The notes beneath the pieces are model-generated. The model was not told where the DNA came from, did not search any database, and saw only the letters and a program-made list of their open reading frames with translations. A stretch of DNA of 64,000 bases from a virus, in the IMG/VR virus record IMGVR_UViG_3300026292_000602, positions 1-64,000 of that record, one strand, 5' to 3'. Below, piece by piece: positions 41,830 to 50,375 of the stretch (the stretch's first letter is position 1; the number at the start of each line of letters is the position of its first letter). The translations under genes and the position numbers were made by a program.

Positions 41830-42249
41830 ATGAATAAAATAAAGAAGTATATGTATATGGGAATAGGTTTCCTGTGTGTGGGTATTGCTTACATAGGATT
41901 TATTACTCCTGGCATACCATTTAGTATATTCTTAGTCATTGCCGCTTGGGCATTTGCCAAAAGTTCTCCACGTATGGAGGCTTGGTTATATAATCACCCT
42001 TGGTTTGGCAAGTTTCTAACTAACTGGACTAAGAAAAGAGTATTCCCTACTAAAGGGAAATATGCAATGATTCTAGTCATGGCATCAACCTTGGTGTTTA
42101 CCTGGTTCGCAACAGAGAATCTTAAAGCTATTATGTGGAGCGGAGGCTTTATGGCACTCGTGGCTATATGGGCTTGGAGATACCCCGGCTCTGTCGAGGA
42201 ACACTCACGTAGAATAAAAGCAGGCGAAAAAGTTGCCTGGTTAAAGTAA
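41830..42249 (+). CDS. DUF454 (YbaN) family inner-membrane protein
   Basis: 139 residues. GFITPGIPFSIFLVIAAWAF, AKSSPRMEAWLYNHPWFGKF and KGKYAMILVMASTLVF follow the DUF454 pattern of three to four helices. Directly after hemA, so it may share its regulation; the family function is unknown. Confidence 0.85.
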   Translation: MNKIKKYMYMGIGFLCVGIAYIGFITPGIPFSIFLVIAAWAFAKSSPRMEAWLYNHPWFGKFLTNWTKKRVFPTKGKYAMILVMASTLVFTWFATENLKAIMWSGGFMALVAIWAWRYPGSVEEHSRRIKAGEKVAWLK

Positions 42250-42495
42250 AGAGTATTTCTTTAACTTTTTAATTAAATTAGTCCTGCCAATGCCTAATGC
42301 AATGGCTGTTTTTGTTCTATTACCATCATAATGAGCAAGGTTATCTTCAATAGCCCTGCGTTCTAGTTTTTCTAATTCTTCAGGTAATGTTTTTTCTTGA
42401 AAATCGGGACCTGTAAACCACTTATCGAATTCATCAACGATTTCGTTCTGTTCACGGTAGTTTTTAGCTAGATCTGTCCACGAGATTTTAGACAT
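42241..42495 (-). CDS. Fis-type helix-turn-helix protein
   Basis: 84 residues; the C-terminal 45 (LERRAIEDNLAHYDGNRTKT, AIALGIGRTNLIKKLKKYSL) form a Fis/NtrC DNA-binding domain. A small transcriptional regulator lying tail-to-tail with the DUF454 gene and divergent from the exported-protein genes. Confidence 0.85.
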   Translation of the reverse strand: MSKISWTDLAKNYREQNEIVDEFDKWFTGPDFQEKTLPEELEKLERRAIEDNLAHYDGNRTKTAIALGIGRTNLIKKLKKYSLL

Positions 42496-42600
42496 AATGC
42501 CTCCTTAATATGTGCCTCTAAGGGTCGCTAATAATATTTAGTCTATTAAGTACGCATTTAAATTAAATAGGTACTAAACGGTGTAACTTTTGTTACATCT

Positions 42601-42608
42601 GATAAATA
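42601..42608 (+). promoter_or_regulatory. T4-type late promoter for the exported-protein genes
   Basis: GATAAATA 50 bases before the start at 42659. Confidence 0.5.
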
Positions 42609-42658
42609 ATAATACGAAGGGCACAACTCTACCAGATTAGGGATTACACGGAAAATAT

Positions 42659-43210
42659 ATGAAAATTAAAATGTTAAAACTTATATTGACAGTAGCAATA
42701 CTTGGTTTATTTACGAGCAACCTAGCTTATGCTGAAAATACAGTAACATCTACTGTTACAGGAACAACAACTGTCGATAAGACTCCACCAACTGCATCAG
42801 CACCAAACGTAATGATTAATAATCAAGATGTTTGTTCAACTGGTACAAGTGCCGCAGTACAAACCCAGGTGTTTGGTATTGCAGGTGGAACTACAATAAG
42901 AGACTTAAACTGTGAAAGACTGAAACTATCTAGATCATTATATGGTATGGGTATGAAGGTTGCGGCGGTCAGTCTATTATGTCAAGATGCACGAGTATTT
43001 AATGCTATGGAAATGGCAGGAACACCTTGTCCGTATAAAGGAAAGATTGGTATTGAGGCCGCTAAGGCTTGGGCTGAAAATCCAGAGAAACGTCCTGATT
43101 ATGAGAAATGGTTAAAAGAAAATGATCTTGAAGCATACGAAAAAGAATGGAAGAATAAGGCAACTACTTGGAGCATCGGTATTGGTGCTATTCTGTTGCT
43201 TTTACTCTAA
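42659..43210 (+). CDS. Exported protein with C-terminal hydrophobic end
   Basis: 183 residues: signal peptide MKIKMLKLILTVAILGLFTS plus NLAYA, a Thr/Val-rich segment, Cys-containing middle (CERLKLSRSLYGMGMKVAAV), and a hydrophobic C-terminus (IGIGAILLLLL). Its last 89 bases overlap the next gene in another frame. Likely envelope or virion surface; unknown. Confidence 0.72.
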   Translation: MKIKMLKLILTVAILGLFTSNLAYAENTVTSTVTGTTTVDKTPPTASAPNVMINNQDVCSTGTSAAVQTQVFGIAGGTTIRDLNCERLKLSRSLYGMGMKVAAVSLLCQDARVFNAMEMAGTPCPYKGKIGIEAAKAWAENPEKRPDYEKWLKENDLEAYEKEWKNKATTWSIGIGAILLLLL

Positions 43211-45188
43211 TCCAACCCTAGCATACGATCAACAATATACAGTCGGAGGCACAGGACCCAATGGCGGTGTTGTAACTTCTGTGGCTGTAACTAGTGAAGT
43301 TACAGGAACTTCTACTTCACAGGTTGGTGATAACTTAGAAACTATTACTACAAACAAATATACAGAAACAGTTGTAGAAAATGTAACTACAACTAACCAA
43401 ATAACTCAAACGGTCATTACTGTAACTGAAGAAGATAAGTCTACAGGTGATATTATTACAAGTTCTAACCTTAATAGTACTGGAGTAAACAGTCCAGCTA
43501 ATGCTAAAGTAAATTGTCAATACGGTGATCCAAGTGCCCCGCAATACGGAGTTTTTTATAATGATCCAGCAGGTTGTGGACGACATACTGCCGCTTGGGA
43601 CGACCTTCATGTTAAACAAGGTCCAGGGTCACACGTATATACAACTGACATGGATCATTGGATGACTCAGGAGGAAATGAATTATGGCTTTAGTGCTACT
43701 GCTAATGCAGAAATTAGAGATTCCTATCCCAACACAACTAACCCTACAACTTTTACAATTTCGTTAAAACTTTATGATCCAGACACAGGTGCTAATACAA
43801 TAGAAACTAATACTTGGAACATAACGCACTCCTCCCACCAAACATATAGTACAACTTTAGATATTACTACTAATACCTATGGTGAAAATTCACAGCTAAT
43901 AGCAACATACCTTGCACAAGATCCAAGTTGGTCTACTCAGTACGGAAATCATGGCTGGTCCACAGATGTAGAAAACTTTAACCTGATCTTAACTTATGAT
44001 GTAATAGAATCAGTAGTACAAACAATTAATCAGACTATTGTAAATAGTGTAAGTTCTGCTTTAGAAACAATAGAAAATGACACTTCTTTAGTTTATAGTC
44101 CTATTATACAACCAGGTACAGATACAAATACAACTCCAATGACACAACCAGTTGAGTCATTTGAAGTAGAAATAGCTAGTACCGAAGGTAGTGGAATGAA
44201 TTTAGAATTCACTGTTGAGGTTGACGAAACAGCTGGTAATGTAAATGTTGAGATGGCTTCAACAAACTTAGAAACAGGTGTAGTTACAATTGATGCAGTT
44301 GCGTCAATAAGTTTAGATTTTAGTGCTGACTCAGGTGGAACAACAACAACTGAAATGCAAGTTGAAGTGGCAACTGTTGAAGCATCAGTTGGAGCACAGG
44401 TAGGTGGAGCAATTGAAAGTGCAGTTGCAGAAGCAACAACTGAAATGCAAGTTGCAGAAGCAACAACTGAATCAACATCAACAGAATCAACAACGTCGGC
44501 GACAAGTGAGGTAAGTACAAGTGAGGGGAATAATAATGAGTCGTCAACGCAAGAGAATGTTTCCGAAAGCGAAAGCTCAGAGAGTACAGAAACGTCTGAG
44601 TCGTCAACAGAAAACGTACAAGAGTCCAGTGAAAATGCTGAACAGCCAGTGGAAAGTAGTAACAGTGAATCAGAGGAATCAGCAGAGGGAGATACTGACG
44701 CTGATGGAGATTCCAGTGAATCAGAAACCGAATCCGAAACCGAAGATACAGGAAATACAGAATCCGACGGGGACAAAGACGAATCTTCTTCCAGGGGAGA
44801 AAAGTCTGAAGGAAAAGACGGAGATTCTAAATCAGACAAAAATAACAAGGGGAAAAACGAAAAATCCAAGTCTGAGAAGAAAAAGATTATAGCAAAGAAA
44901 GTAGAAGAAGCTAAACAGAAGATTGCTACTAAAATACTAGCCGCAATGGCAGATACTTATAGTGCTATTAACGAAACAACTAAAATTGCACTTATATCTA
45001 GCTTAACAGATACTAAATCATTCAAAGCATATCTAGACAAACAAAATTCATTACCATTAGATTGGTATACTGATGTGCAAGTATATCAAGATATGCCTAT
45101 GCTATTAGATCCAGCAGGCATACTATATGATATGGCACAAGACAAAATTATGGACGAAATGATCATGATGCAATACGATTTGAACTAA
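43122..45188 (+). CDS. Large exported Ser/Thr/Glu-rich protein
   Basis: 688 residues. The N-terminus contains a signal-like helix (LLGASVLVLFCCFYSNPTLA) followed by a beta-rich domain with Asp/Asn/Thr (YNDPAGCGRHTAAWDDLHVK). The region around residues 400-580 is low complexity: Ala/Thr/Glu then Ser/Glu/Thr repeats, then Lys/Gly/Asp. The C-terminus is helical. Imperfect DNA repeats of AACAACTGAAATGCAAGTTG underlie part of it. Resembles a surface or virion adhesin; no family recognised. The start is uncertain. Confidence 0.7.
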   Translation: MILKHTKKNGRIRQLLGASVLVLFCCFYSNPTLAYDQQYTVGGTGPNGGVVTSVAVTSEVTGTSTSQVGDNLETITTNKYTETVVENVTTTNQITQTVITVTEEDKSTGDIITSSNLNSTGVNSPANAKVNCQYGDPSAPQYGVFYNDPAGCGRHTAAWDDLHVKQGPGSHVYTTDMDHWMTQEEMNYGFSATANAEIRDSYPNTTNPTTFTISLKLYDPDTGANTIETNTWNITHSSHQTYSTTLDITTNTYGENSQLIATYLAQDPSWSTQYGNHGWSTDVENFNLILTYDVIESVVQTINQTIVNSVSSALETIENDTSLVYSPIIQPGTDTNTTPMTQPVESFEVEIASTEGSGMNLEFTVEVDETAGNVNVEMASTNLETGVVTIDAVASISLDFSADSGGTTTTEMQVEVATVEASVGAQVGGAIESAVAEATTEMQVAEATTESTSTESTTSATSEVSTSEGNNNESSTQENVSESESSESTETSESSTENVQESSENAEQPVESSNSESEESAEGDTDADGDSSESETESETEDTGNTESDGDKDESSSRGEKSEGKDGDSKSDKNNKGKNEKSKSEKKKIIAKKVEEAKQKIATKILAAMADTYSAINETTKIALISSLTDTKSFKAYLDKQNSLPLDWYTDVQVYQDMPMLLDPAGILYDMAQDKIMDEMIMMQYDLN
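44338..44470 (+). repeat. Short direct repeats inside the exported protein gene
   Basis: AACAACTGAAATGCAAGTTG occurs twice (near 44346 and 44434), with related GCAACAACTGAA copies between and after. The gene's Ala/Thr/Glu segment is built from them. Confidence 0.7.
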
Positions 45189-45206
45189 ATACAAACGGAG
45201 AAAAAT

Positions 45207-45677
45207 ATGGCAGAAATAGAATATAAGGGCATAAAAGTTGGTGGTAGTAAACTATTATTAGTACTGCCATTAGTAGGTACTATTATTGGTGGTCTTTGGG
45301 GAGGCTTTGAGCTTTTCAATAGATACCAAATGATGGAAGAAAAGATTAATACCTATGTTGCTCCTGATTTAAGCACCTTTGATAAGAAGTTAGCAACTGT
45401 ACAAGCAGAGCTTGATATGGTACTAGAAGAAGTAACACTAGTGGCTGATGTAGCCAAAGAGCTTAAAAACGACTTACGTGGTGATGTAAGACGTATCGAA
45501 AAGATCGTAGAAGATGTTGAAAGTAGAGTTAAGAACGACAGTAGAGAACTTAACACAGACATCAGCGATGCAATTAAAGACATCAAACAAGAAATGGCTG
45601 ACCTTGAAGCGAAGATCGAAAAGCAAATTAAAACTGCTTTAGAAAATCCTTTAAGTAATATGGCTACTACGAAGTAA
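45207..45677 (+). CDS. Membrane-anchored coiled-coil protein
   Basis: 156 residues: one N-terminal helix (LLLVLPLVGTIIGGLWGGFE) then a long coiled coil with heptads (LRGDVRRIEKIVEDVESRVK, DISDAIKDIKQEMADLEAKI). I have seen similar MAEIEYKGIKVGG-type proteins in T4-like marine phages. Third gene of the exported-protein operon. Confidence 0.78.
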   Translation: MAEIEYKGIKVGGSKLLLVLPLVGTIIGGLWGGFELFNRYQMMEEKINTYVAPDLSTFDKKLATVQAELDMVLEEVTLVADVAKELKNDLRGDVRRIEKIVEDVESRVKNDSRELNTDISDAIKDIKQEMADLEAKIEKQIKTALENPLSNMATTK

Positions 45678-45686
45678 CTTTAAACT

Positions 45687-46088
45687 TTACGTACCGCTAT
45701 TAGGATTAACTGGGGTAATACCTATCCCATTCTGTAAGACACAGGCTCCATTAGTTTCTGGAAATAAAGCAACTAAAGTCCAAGTTAATGTTCTAGTATT
45801 CATAAACATAACTCCTGGCTGTTTTAGTATTGATCCACCTGGTATTTGAATTGATACTTCCATCTGTAAGAAGGGCACTTCTTCGTACCTTTTAATCATA
45901 TCTAATGTTGCTTCTGCACTACTACAATCAATTAGCATAGGCAATTTTTGAAATGGCCCTGCTTCAGGTTGTGGTCCTAGTTCAGGTGTTGGTGTTGGAT
46001 TAACATTATCTTCTTCGTCTGTATGACTGGCTAATGCACTAAATGATATGGTGGACACTAGAAATAGTATTGTTAAGAATTTAAACAT
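45687..46088 (-). CDS. Exported small protein
   Basis: 133 residues; signal MFKFLTILFLVSTISFSALA, a Pro/Glu-rich linker, two Cys in the mature part, and SIQIPGGSILKQPGVMFMNT. Periplasmic; unknown. Confidence 0.72.
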   Translation of the reverse strand: MFKFLTILFLVSTISFSALASHTDEEDNVNPTPTPELGPQPEAGPFQKLPMLIDCSSAEATLDMIKRYEEVPFLQMEVSIQIPGGSILKQPGVMFMNTRTLTWTLVALFPETNGACVLQNGIGITPVNPNSGT

Positions 46089-46114
46089 GGTAATATACCT
46101 CCTACGTATATTTC

Positions 46115-46663
46115 CTAAATGTATTTAGAAAATGTTTGTCTACTGCACAGTTCAAGAGCTTTTAAGTATTGCTCTTCTTCATTAAAGTCAAACACACTAT
46201 GGTTACTAGGCTGTGCAAACAACCAAGCACCTTGTCGTATTTCATTAGCTAATTGGTCTTCAGTCCATACACTCATACCAGCAAACATTCTCCAACCCTT
46301 AGGAGTGTTACCAGTTGATAGTTTTTCTATCATAAGCATATCACTTGTCATAGCTAATTCATTGCCGCTCTTTAATGTGTTAGTACTTTGCCATTCATTC
46401 GTATGTAACAACAGAACTGATGTATCATTAACAGGTCCGCCTTTGTGAACAAATGTTTCTTCCAATGCAGGATCAAAAGGTATATCTTTAAGAAGTCCTA
46501 GACTTGAACATCTAAACTGACTTGGCTTATTTAAAATGACTCCCATGACTTCGCCGCCGTCTACTCTATGCTCGTAGATATAAACTACAGAACGAGCAAA
46601 CACGGGACTACTGTTTAGTACAGGGCCAGCAATTAATAACTGCCCACTATATTTCGTATTCAC
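46115..46663 (-). CDS. YqgE/AlgH (UPF0301) family protein
   Basis: 182 residues. YSGQLLIAGPVLNSSPVFAR, SVVYIYEHRVDGGEVMGVIL and LNKPS are the family signature. I use GTG 46663, eight bases after GGAG; a longer frame to 46696 lacks a site. Family linked to alginate/redox regulation, but its biochemical role is unknown. Confidence 0.88.
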   Translation of the reverse strand: MNTKYSGQLLIAGPVLNSSPVFARSVVYIYEHRVDGGEVMGVILNKPSQFRCSSLGLLKDIPFDPALEETFVHKGGPVNDTSVLLLHTNEWQSTNTLKSGNELAMTSDMLMIEKLSTGNTPKGWRMFAGMSVWTEDQLANEIRQGAWLFAQPSNHSVFDFNEEEQYLKALELCSRQTFSKYI

Positions 46664-46667
46664 GTTT

Positions 46668-46907
46668 CTAACTCCAGTCTGGTAATGGTCCGCCATACTT
46701 TTTGCCTTTTATTTTCTTTCCGCCTACCGTTACACGTTTCTTGCCAACCTTATGGCTTTTACTTCCTGATCGTGTTCGTAGACCTTGCGACTTACAAGAA
46801 GCTAAATTCGATGCACCTAATGAACTATCAGGTCTAGAAGACCTACATAGTTTCTTCGATGCTTGAGCTTCGAGCTCTGCCTTAGTGTCTAAATCAACTA
46901 TTTTCAT
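46668..46907 (-). CDS. Small basic protein with operon-type N-terminus
   Basis: 79 residues: MKIVDLDTKAELEAQASKKL then a Ser/Lys/Gly-rich body with KKRVTVGGKKIKGKKYGGPL. Late promoter directly upstream; N-terminus matches the structural-operon motif, so a packaged protein is possible. Confidence 0.68.
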   Translation of the reverse strand: MKIVDLDTKAELEAQASKKLCRSSRPDSSLGASNLASCKSQGLRTRSGSKSHKVGKKRVTVGGKKIKGKKYGGPLPDWS

Positions 46908-46915
46908 TGCAAATA

Positions 46916-46923
46916 TATTTATC
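46916..46923 (-). promoter_or_regulatory. T4-type late promoter
   Basis: Minus-strand GATAAATA nine bases before the start at 46907. Confidence 0.4.
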
Positions 46924-47134
46924 TATATTTGTCTGCTGGGTTGTCGTATCTGTCTCCATCGTCACATAGTTTAAATGTTAGCACTTTACGAGGACCTTTC
47001 GTTGTATTAATAGAAATGTCTCCTGATTTCTCGAAGTATTCGATCTTTGTAATCTTTGCTTTGTCATTGTATTTCCCCACTTGTATTTCTTGCCCAACCT
47101 CTAGGTTGATTGCTAGGTTTCTTAACTGTGTCAT
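46919..47134 (-). CDS. Small soluble protein
   Basis: 71 residues; QEIQVGKYNDKAKITKIEYF suggests a small beta barrel. AAGGAGAACTCCA precedes the ATG. Unknown. Confidence 0.65.
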   Translation of the reverse strand: MTQLRNLAINLEVGQEIQVGKYNDKAKITKIEYFEKSGDISINTTKGPRKVLTFKLCDDGDRYDNPADKYR

Positions 47135-47196
47135 TGGAGTTCTCCTTCCGGTACTACTAGAACGTAGTACTGTCTTTCTTGTATTAGTATTTAACC

Positions 47197-47210
47197 AAGG
47201 CCCCGCTGTA
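47197..47210 (+). repeat. Copy 1 of the GGCCCCGCTGTA motif
   Basis: GC-rich 12-mer GGCCCCGCTGTA at 47199, upstream of the HemD-like gene. Further copies lie at 47872 and 59361. Confidence 0.7.
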
Positions 47211-47272
47211 CGGTTTTCAAATAACCTATTTTAGTTGTTTAACCTAGAACTTGTAGCTAAATATTTCAGCAT

Positions 47273-47860
47273 ATGATAGTTTATACACAAATAAACGAAC
47301 CAAATAACCTAAAAGAGGGTGAAATTTGGCTACCTTGCTTGGAAACTAGCCCAACTAAACACCGACAGAGTTGGAAACAACCACTATTAATTACTCATAT
47401 TGATGCAATTAAGCACTATGACTACGATATAGTACCGTTGTTAGATCAAGTAGTACATTGTATAGGTCCTAAAACTTACGATAGATTAAAGGATATGGGC
47501 TTTACACAAGTACACTTACACGGTCTAGTTGCAGAGGACATCAAGATAAACCAAATGCCTATAACACCTTGCACGTGGTTACACGGCGATCGTTACAGTA
47601 AAGACTTTAGTACCTATAATGGGGTCACTGCTATAAAAACCTTCACTACTTCATTATGTGAGGGGTCACTGTCCAAAATAAAAGAGATGGTCACTACTGG
47701 AAAACCACCATCTAAAATTTTTGTCTACTCAGATTTAGTTTGCCAGGCCCTCCAAGAATTTGGTGACTGGCCCCAGACTGAATTGGGCTTGACAGAGAGT
47801 TGTGAAGCAGATTCGTCTAAGTGGTTGAAATTAAACACTTTTTACCCCGGCGAAGAATAA
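47273..47860 (+). CDS. Uroporphyrinogen-III synthase-like (HemD-like) protein
   Basis: 195 residues. The order of short motifs follows HemD: start IVYTQ, WLPCLETSP, LLITHIDAIK, then QVVHCIGPKTYDRLKDMGFT with the HemD hallmark GPKT...L...G, a second-domain WLHGDRYSKDF and IFVYSDLVCQAL. It is about 50 residues shorter than usual, and HemD diverges quickly, so this is tentative. Uroporphyrinogen-III synthase closes and isomerises hydroxymethylbilane, on the same path as the phage ALAS. Other catalytic roles are not excluded. Confidence 0.55.
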   Translation: MIVYTQINEPNNLKEGEIWLPCLETSPTKHRQSWKQPLLITHIDAIKHYDYDIVPLLDQVVHCIGPKTYDRLKDMGFTQVHLHGLVAEDIKINQMPITPCTWLHGDRYSKDFSTYNGVTAIKTFTTSLCEGSLSKIKEMVTTGKPPSKIFVYSDLVCQALQEFGDWPQTELGLTESCEADSSKWLKLNTFYPGEE

Positions 47861-47867
47861 TTTTACC

Positions 47868-47940
47868 AAAAGGCCCCGCTGTAAGGGTCACCGCCTGAGA
47901 CCAAAAACCTTCCATTTTATGGGCGGTACAGCAGGTCAAG
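47868..47940 (+). ncRNA. Structured RNA candidate downstream of the HemD-like gene
   Basis: GCTGT (47878) pairs with ACAGC (47928) and ACCGCC (47890) with GGCGGT (47922), forming a two-part stem around a 26-base loop. It includes copy 2 of GGCCCCGCTGTA. No U-run follows, so it is not an ordinary terminator. Confidence 0.45.
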
Positions 47941-47991
47941 GTGTCATCCACAGCCTCTCGATTTATTTTTAACTAACCTTGCCAAAATAGG

Positions 47992-48020
47992 TTGACTTTT
48001 TTAGACGGTGAGCTTATTAT
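47992..48020 (+). promoter_or_regulatory. Early sigma70 promoter
   Basis: TTGACT-17-TATTAT. The predicted start lies at or beside the ATG at 48028, suggesting a leaderless message. Confidence 0.85.
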
Positions 48021-48027
48021 AAAGTAT

Positions 48028-48249
48028 ATGATGAGAACACTTATGATTCTGACATTTGCGGTAGTCGTTGGTATTGCAATGATTTCAAATGTAAATGCAG
48101 AAGAGGAAAACTGGTCTAACAAGATCAATAATTGGGTCGTCACTGAAAAACAGGAGATTATAGAGTACCAAAAAAATAGCTGGGCAGAAGGTAAAGCTCA
48201 ATTGGCTAGAAACTGGACTCAAATAAAATCCTTATTTCAAGGCAAATAG
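48028..48249 (+). CDS. Small exported protein
   Basis: 73 residues: MMRTLMILTFAVVVGIAMIS signal with cleavage after NVNA, then a Trp/Lys-rich helical mature part. The second ATG (48031) is an alternative start. No SD; likely leaderless. Unknown function. Confidence 0.7.
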   Translation: MMRTLMILTFAVVVGIAMISNVNAEEENWSNKINNWVVTEKQEIIEYQKNSWAEGKAQLARNWTQIKSLFQGK

Positions 48250-48296
48250 GCTCAATTAAATTAAACTACTATAAAAGAGGCATTAGGAGGCCCGTA

Positions 48297-48554
48297 ATGA
48301 AAAAATATATTGCAATAATATTGTTAGGAATCTTCACTACGGGTTGCTCCGTTTCCACTATGTCCACTAACCCCAAATATGAATGGCTCACTGGCTCAAC
48401 AGCCGCCTATGGTGACAAAGAAGGCGATGTCTGTTATACTTGTGGAGAGAATTTTATCTTTATTCCAAATGAAGATTTAGGCTCTCTGAAGTCAGCGAAG
48501 CGAAACGGCTTCCAATGGGGTTGCAATTCAAAAGATTGTGTCCCAGGTTATTAA
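48297..48554 (+). CDS. Small lipoprotein
   Basis: 85 residues: MKKYIAIILLGIFTTGC lipobox TTGC, then a two-Cys-pair body (CYTCGEN, CNSKDC). GGAGGCCCGTA precedes the ATG. Envelope role unknown. Confidence 0.75.
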   Translation: MKKYIAIILLGIFTTGCSVSTMSTNPKYEWLTGSTAAYGDKEGDVCYTCGENFIFIPNEDLGSLKSAKRNGFQWGCNSKDCVPGY

Positions 48555-48559
48555 GTTAA

Positions 48560-48633
48560 GGGGGAGTGGTATAATGGTATTACACGGGTCTCCAAAACCC
48601 TAGATCAAGGTTCGATTCCTTGCTCCTCTGCCA
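48560..48633 (+). tRNA. tRNA-Trp(CCA)
   Basis: 74 bases with CCA: acceptor GGGGGAG/CTCCTCT (two G-T pairs), D stem GTA/TAC, anticodon stem CGGGT/ACCCT with loop CTCCAAA. Confidence 0.9.
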
Positions 48634-48697
48634 AATCTTTTTTTAATCTTTTTTCAATTATCCAATAAAATCAATGGTTTACAAGGCCAAAAAAAGG

Positions 48698-48726
48698 TTG
48701 ACCTTTTGGATCTTTGACCTTATACT
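48698..48726 (+). promoter_or_regulatory. Early sigma70 promoter
   Basis: TTGACC-17-TATACT before the gene at 48761. Confidence 0.85.
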
Positions 48727-48760
48727 ATATATAACAATTAGGAAAAAGAGGGCTTAAAAT

Positions 48761-49276
48761 ATGTTAGAATTACTTCAAGAAATTAAATCCAGAAACATTA
48801 AAACAAAGGCTTGGATCGCGGAAGATCCTAAAAACCGTTGGGCTGGTTTATACCCTGAAGATAAGGCGTATTGGGTGGAAAGAAAAATCACTACTCTTGA
48901 TGAGTTAGAGAGAGATGAGTTGGCCACTTATATATATGATGCCCACAAGACTGCCTTTGGCTGTAAAGGTCGTCATTATGATTTTAATGCTATGAGCCTT
49001 CAAGAGTTGAAGGACGAAGCCGACTATATTTCTAAGGCTTGTGATGAGCAAATGGAACTTGAAGCCAAGATGGAAAAAGAGGCGGTCGAACGATTTGAAA
49101 CTTCTATCAAAGAATATCTTCCAATGGCAGGTAGCAGGGAAGATGCTATTCGTTGGATACTTCAAGCAGAAGATTTAGATAAGGAATGGGATGCCGGTTA
49201 TATTTGTTATAACTTAGGTCTTCCATATAGCATGGAGAAAGAATTTCAACCATTAATAACCAAGGAGGTAGCATAA
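48761..49276 (+). CDS. Early protein of unknown function
   Basis: 171 residues, acidic and helical (LEAKMEKEAVERFETSIKEY); no signal or membrane segment. AGAGGGCTTAAAAT before the ATG. Its stop overlaps the next ATG. Confidence 0.72.
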   Translation: MLELLQEIKSRNIKTKAWIAEDPKNRWAGLYPEDKAYWVERKITTLDELERDELATYIYDAHKTAFGCKGRHYDFNAMSLQELKDEADYISKACDEQMELEAKMEKEAVERFETSIKEYLPMAGSREDAIRWILQAEDLDKEWDAGYICYNLGLPYSMEKEFQPLITKEVA

Positions 49277-49530
49277 TGGCATTTGAAAGAGAAGCGATGG
49301 ATTTCGTGAAATTTGATGTGGCTATGGAACATGGCCAAAGAATTAAACCCTGGTTCGAATATGGAACTATGTGGTGCGATCACATTAATGAAGAAGAGGC
49401 AGATACAATAGTTTCTTCATTAGAAACTTTCACTGGCTACAAGGTGAAAAAGTCTTTACTGAGACCTAGCAAGACAGAACCATGGAATCAGTGGGCATTT
49501 GATATTACCAATTTCAATTTACTCGCATAG
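49276..49530 (+). CDS. Early protein of unknown function
   Basis: 84 residues; EHGQRIKPWFEYGTMWCDHI, acidic-aromatic. Overlaps the previous gene by one base; AAGGAGGTAGCATA supplies the site. Confidence 0.7.
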   Translation: MAFEREAMDFVKFDVAMEHGQRIKPWFEYGTMWCDHINEEEADTIVSSLETFTGYKVKKSLLRPSKTEPWNQWAFDITNFNLLA

Positions 49531-49548
49531 ATATTGGTAAAATAATGG

Positions 49549-49577
49549 TTGACTTTTATAGCGACTGGCTTTATTAT
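49549..49577 (+). promoter_or_regulatory. Early sigma70 promoter
   Basis: TTGACT-17-TATTAT, with TTGGTAAAATAATGG upstream as in other copies. Confidence 0.87.
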
Positions 49578-49614
49578 TAAACAATAGGCAAACAAAAAAG
49601 AGAGGCAAAAATAT

Positions 49615-49986
49615 ATGATACAAGGGCAAACAATAACACCAGACATGGTACCAAGCATAACTAACGAAGCAGAAATGGCGGCGAAAACAGCCATTCTAAA
49701 TTATCTTAATGATTGGAATGAAAAGACGGGCGGAAACGAATACGGCGAACCAATGTATTGTGGTTTTGCCTGGGTTGAACTTCCACAGATGAAATTGTCA
49801 ACGAAATTAGGCAAGGCATTTGAGGCAGTAGGTTTTAAGAAGTCTTATTCAAGAGGCGTCACTAAATGGAACCCGGGTAATCACAACGGTCAATCAATGG
49901 ATTGTAAAGAAGTTGGTGCTCAGGCTTATGCTGAGGTTTTAGAAAAATACGGCGTGAAGGCGTATATGGGATCGAGGGCAGACTAA
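49615..49986 (+). CDS. Conserved early phage protein
   Basis: 123 residues; YCGFAWVELPQMKLSTKLGK, RGVTKWNPGNHNGQSMDCKE and GAQAYAEVLEKYGVKAYMGS. This pattern recurs in phage and plasmid proteins of unknown function. GAGAGGCAAAAATAT is the common leader. Confidence 0.75.
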   Translation: MIQGQTITPDMVPSITNEAEMAAKTAILNYLNDWNEKTGGNEYGEPMYCGFAWVELPQMKLSTKLGKAFEAVGFKKSYSRGVTKWNPGNHNGQSMDCKEVGAQAYAEVLEKYGVKAYMGSRAD

Positions 49987-50375
49987 TGTCAGTAGATACC
50001 GAAGTATATTATAATGTCGAAGACCTAGGTAAGAATCTTTACAGAAAGAAAACTTATTATACGGTCTGCGTCGAACAAGATGTTCTTGCTAAAGACAAGG
50101 ACGAAGCTGATCAAAAATTCCTAGATGGCGGTGGAATTAATCATAGCGAAATATCTAGAAACATCACAGAAGAAAAAGACGGTGTTGAAACTTATATGGT
50201 TGATACCAACTATCAGGAATCAGGCGATACTGAATTCATAGGCAAGGTTGCATATGAAGATGATGAATATGCTAAAGAAGATGGCATGGTTGAAATAGAT
50301 ACCTATGCTGAGGAGCATGAAGCATCGCCAATGAAAGACTTTAAAGAAAAAGTTTTAGAGGGAGAAACAATATGA
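49986..50375 (+). CDS. Acidic early protein
   Basis: 129 residues, Asp/Glu-rich; NLYRKKTYYTVCVEQDVLAK near the start. Start overlaps the preceding stop (TAATG) and the stop overlaps the next ATG. Confidence 0.7.
   Translation: MSVDTEVYYNVEDLGKNLYRKKTYYTVCVEQDVLAKDKDEADQKFLDGGGINHSEISRNITEEKDGVETYMVDTNYQESGDTEFIGKVAYEDDEYAKEDGMVEIDTYAEEHEASPMKDFKEKVLEGETI

Noticed and set aside
44093-44869. 258-residue minus-strand Ser/Asp/Val-rich ORF
   Set aside because: Mirror of the Ser/Glu/Thr-rich region of the exported protein.
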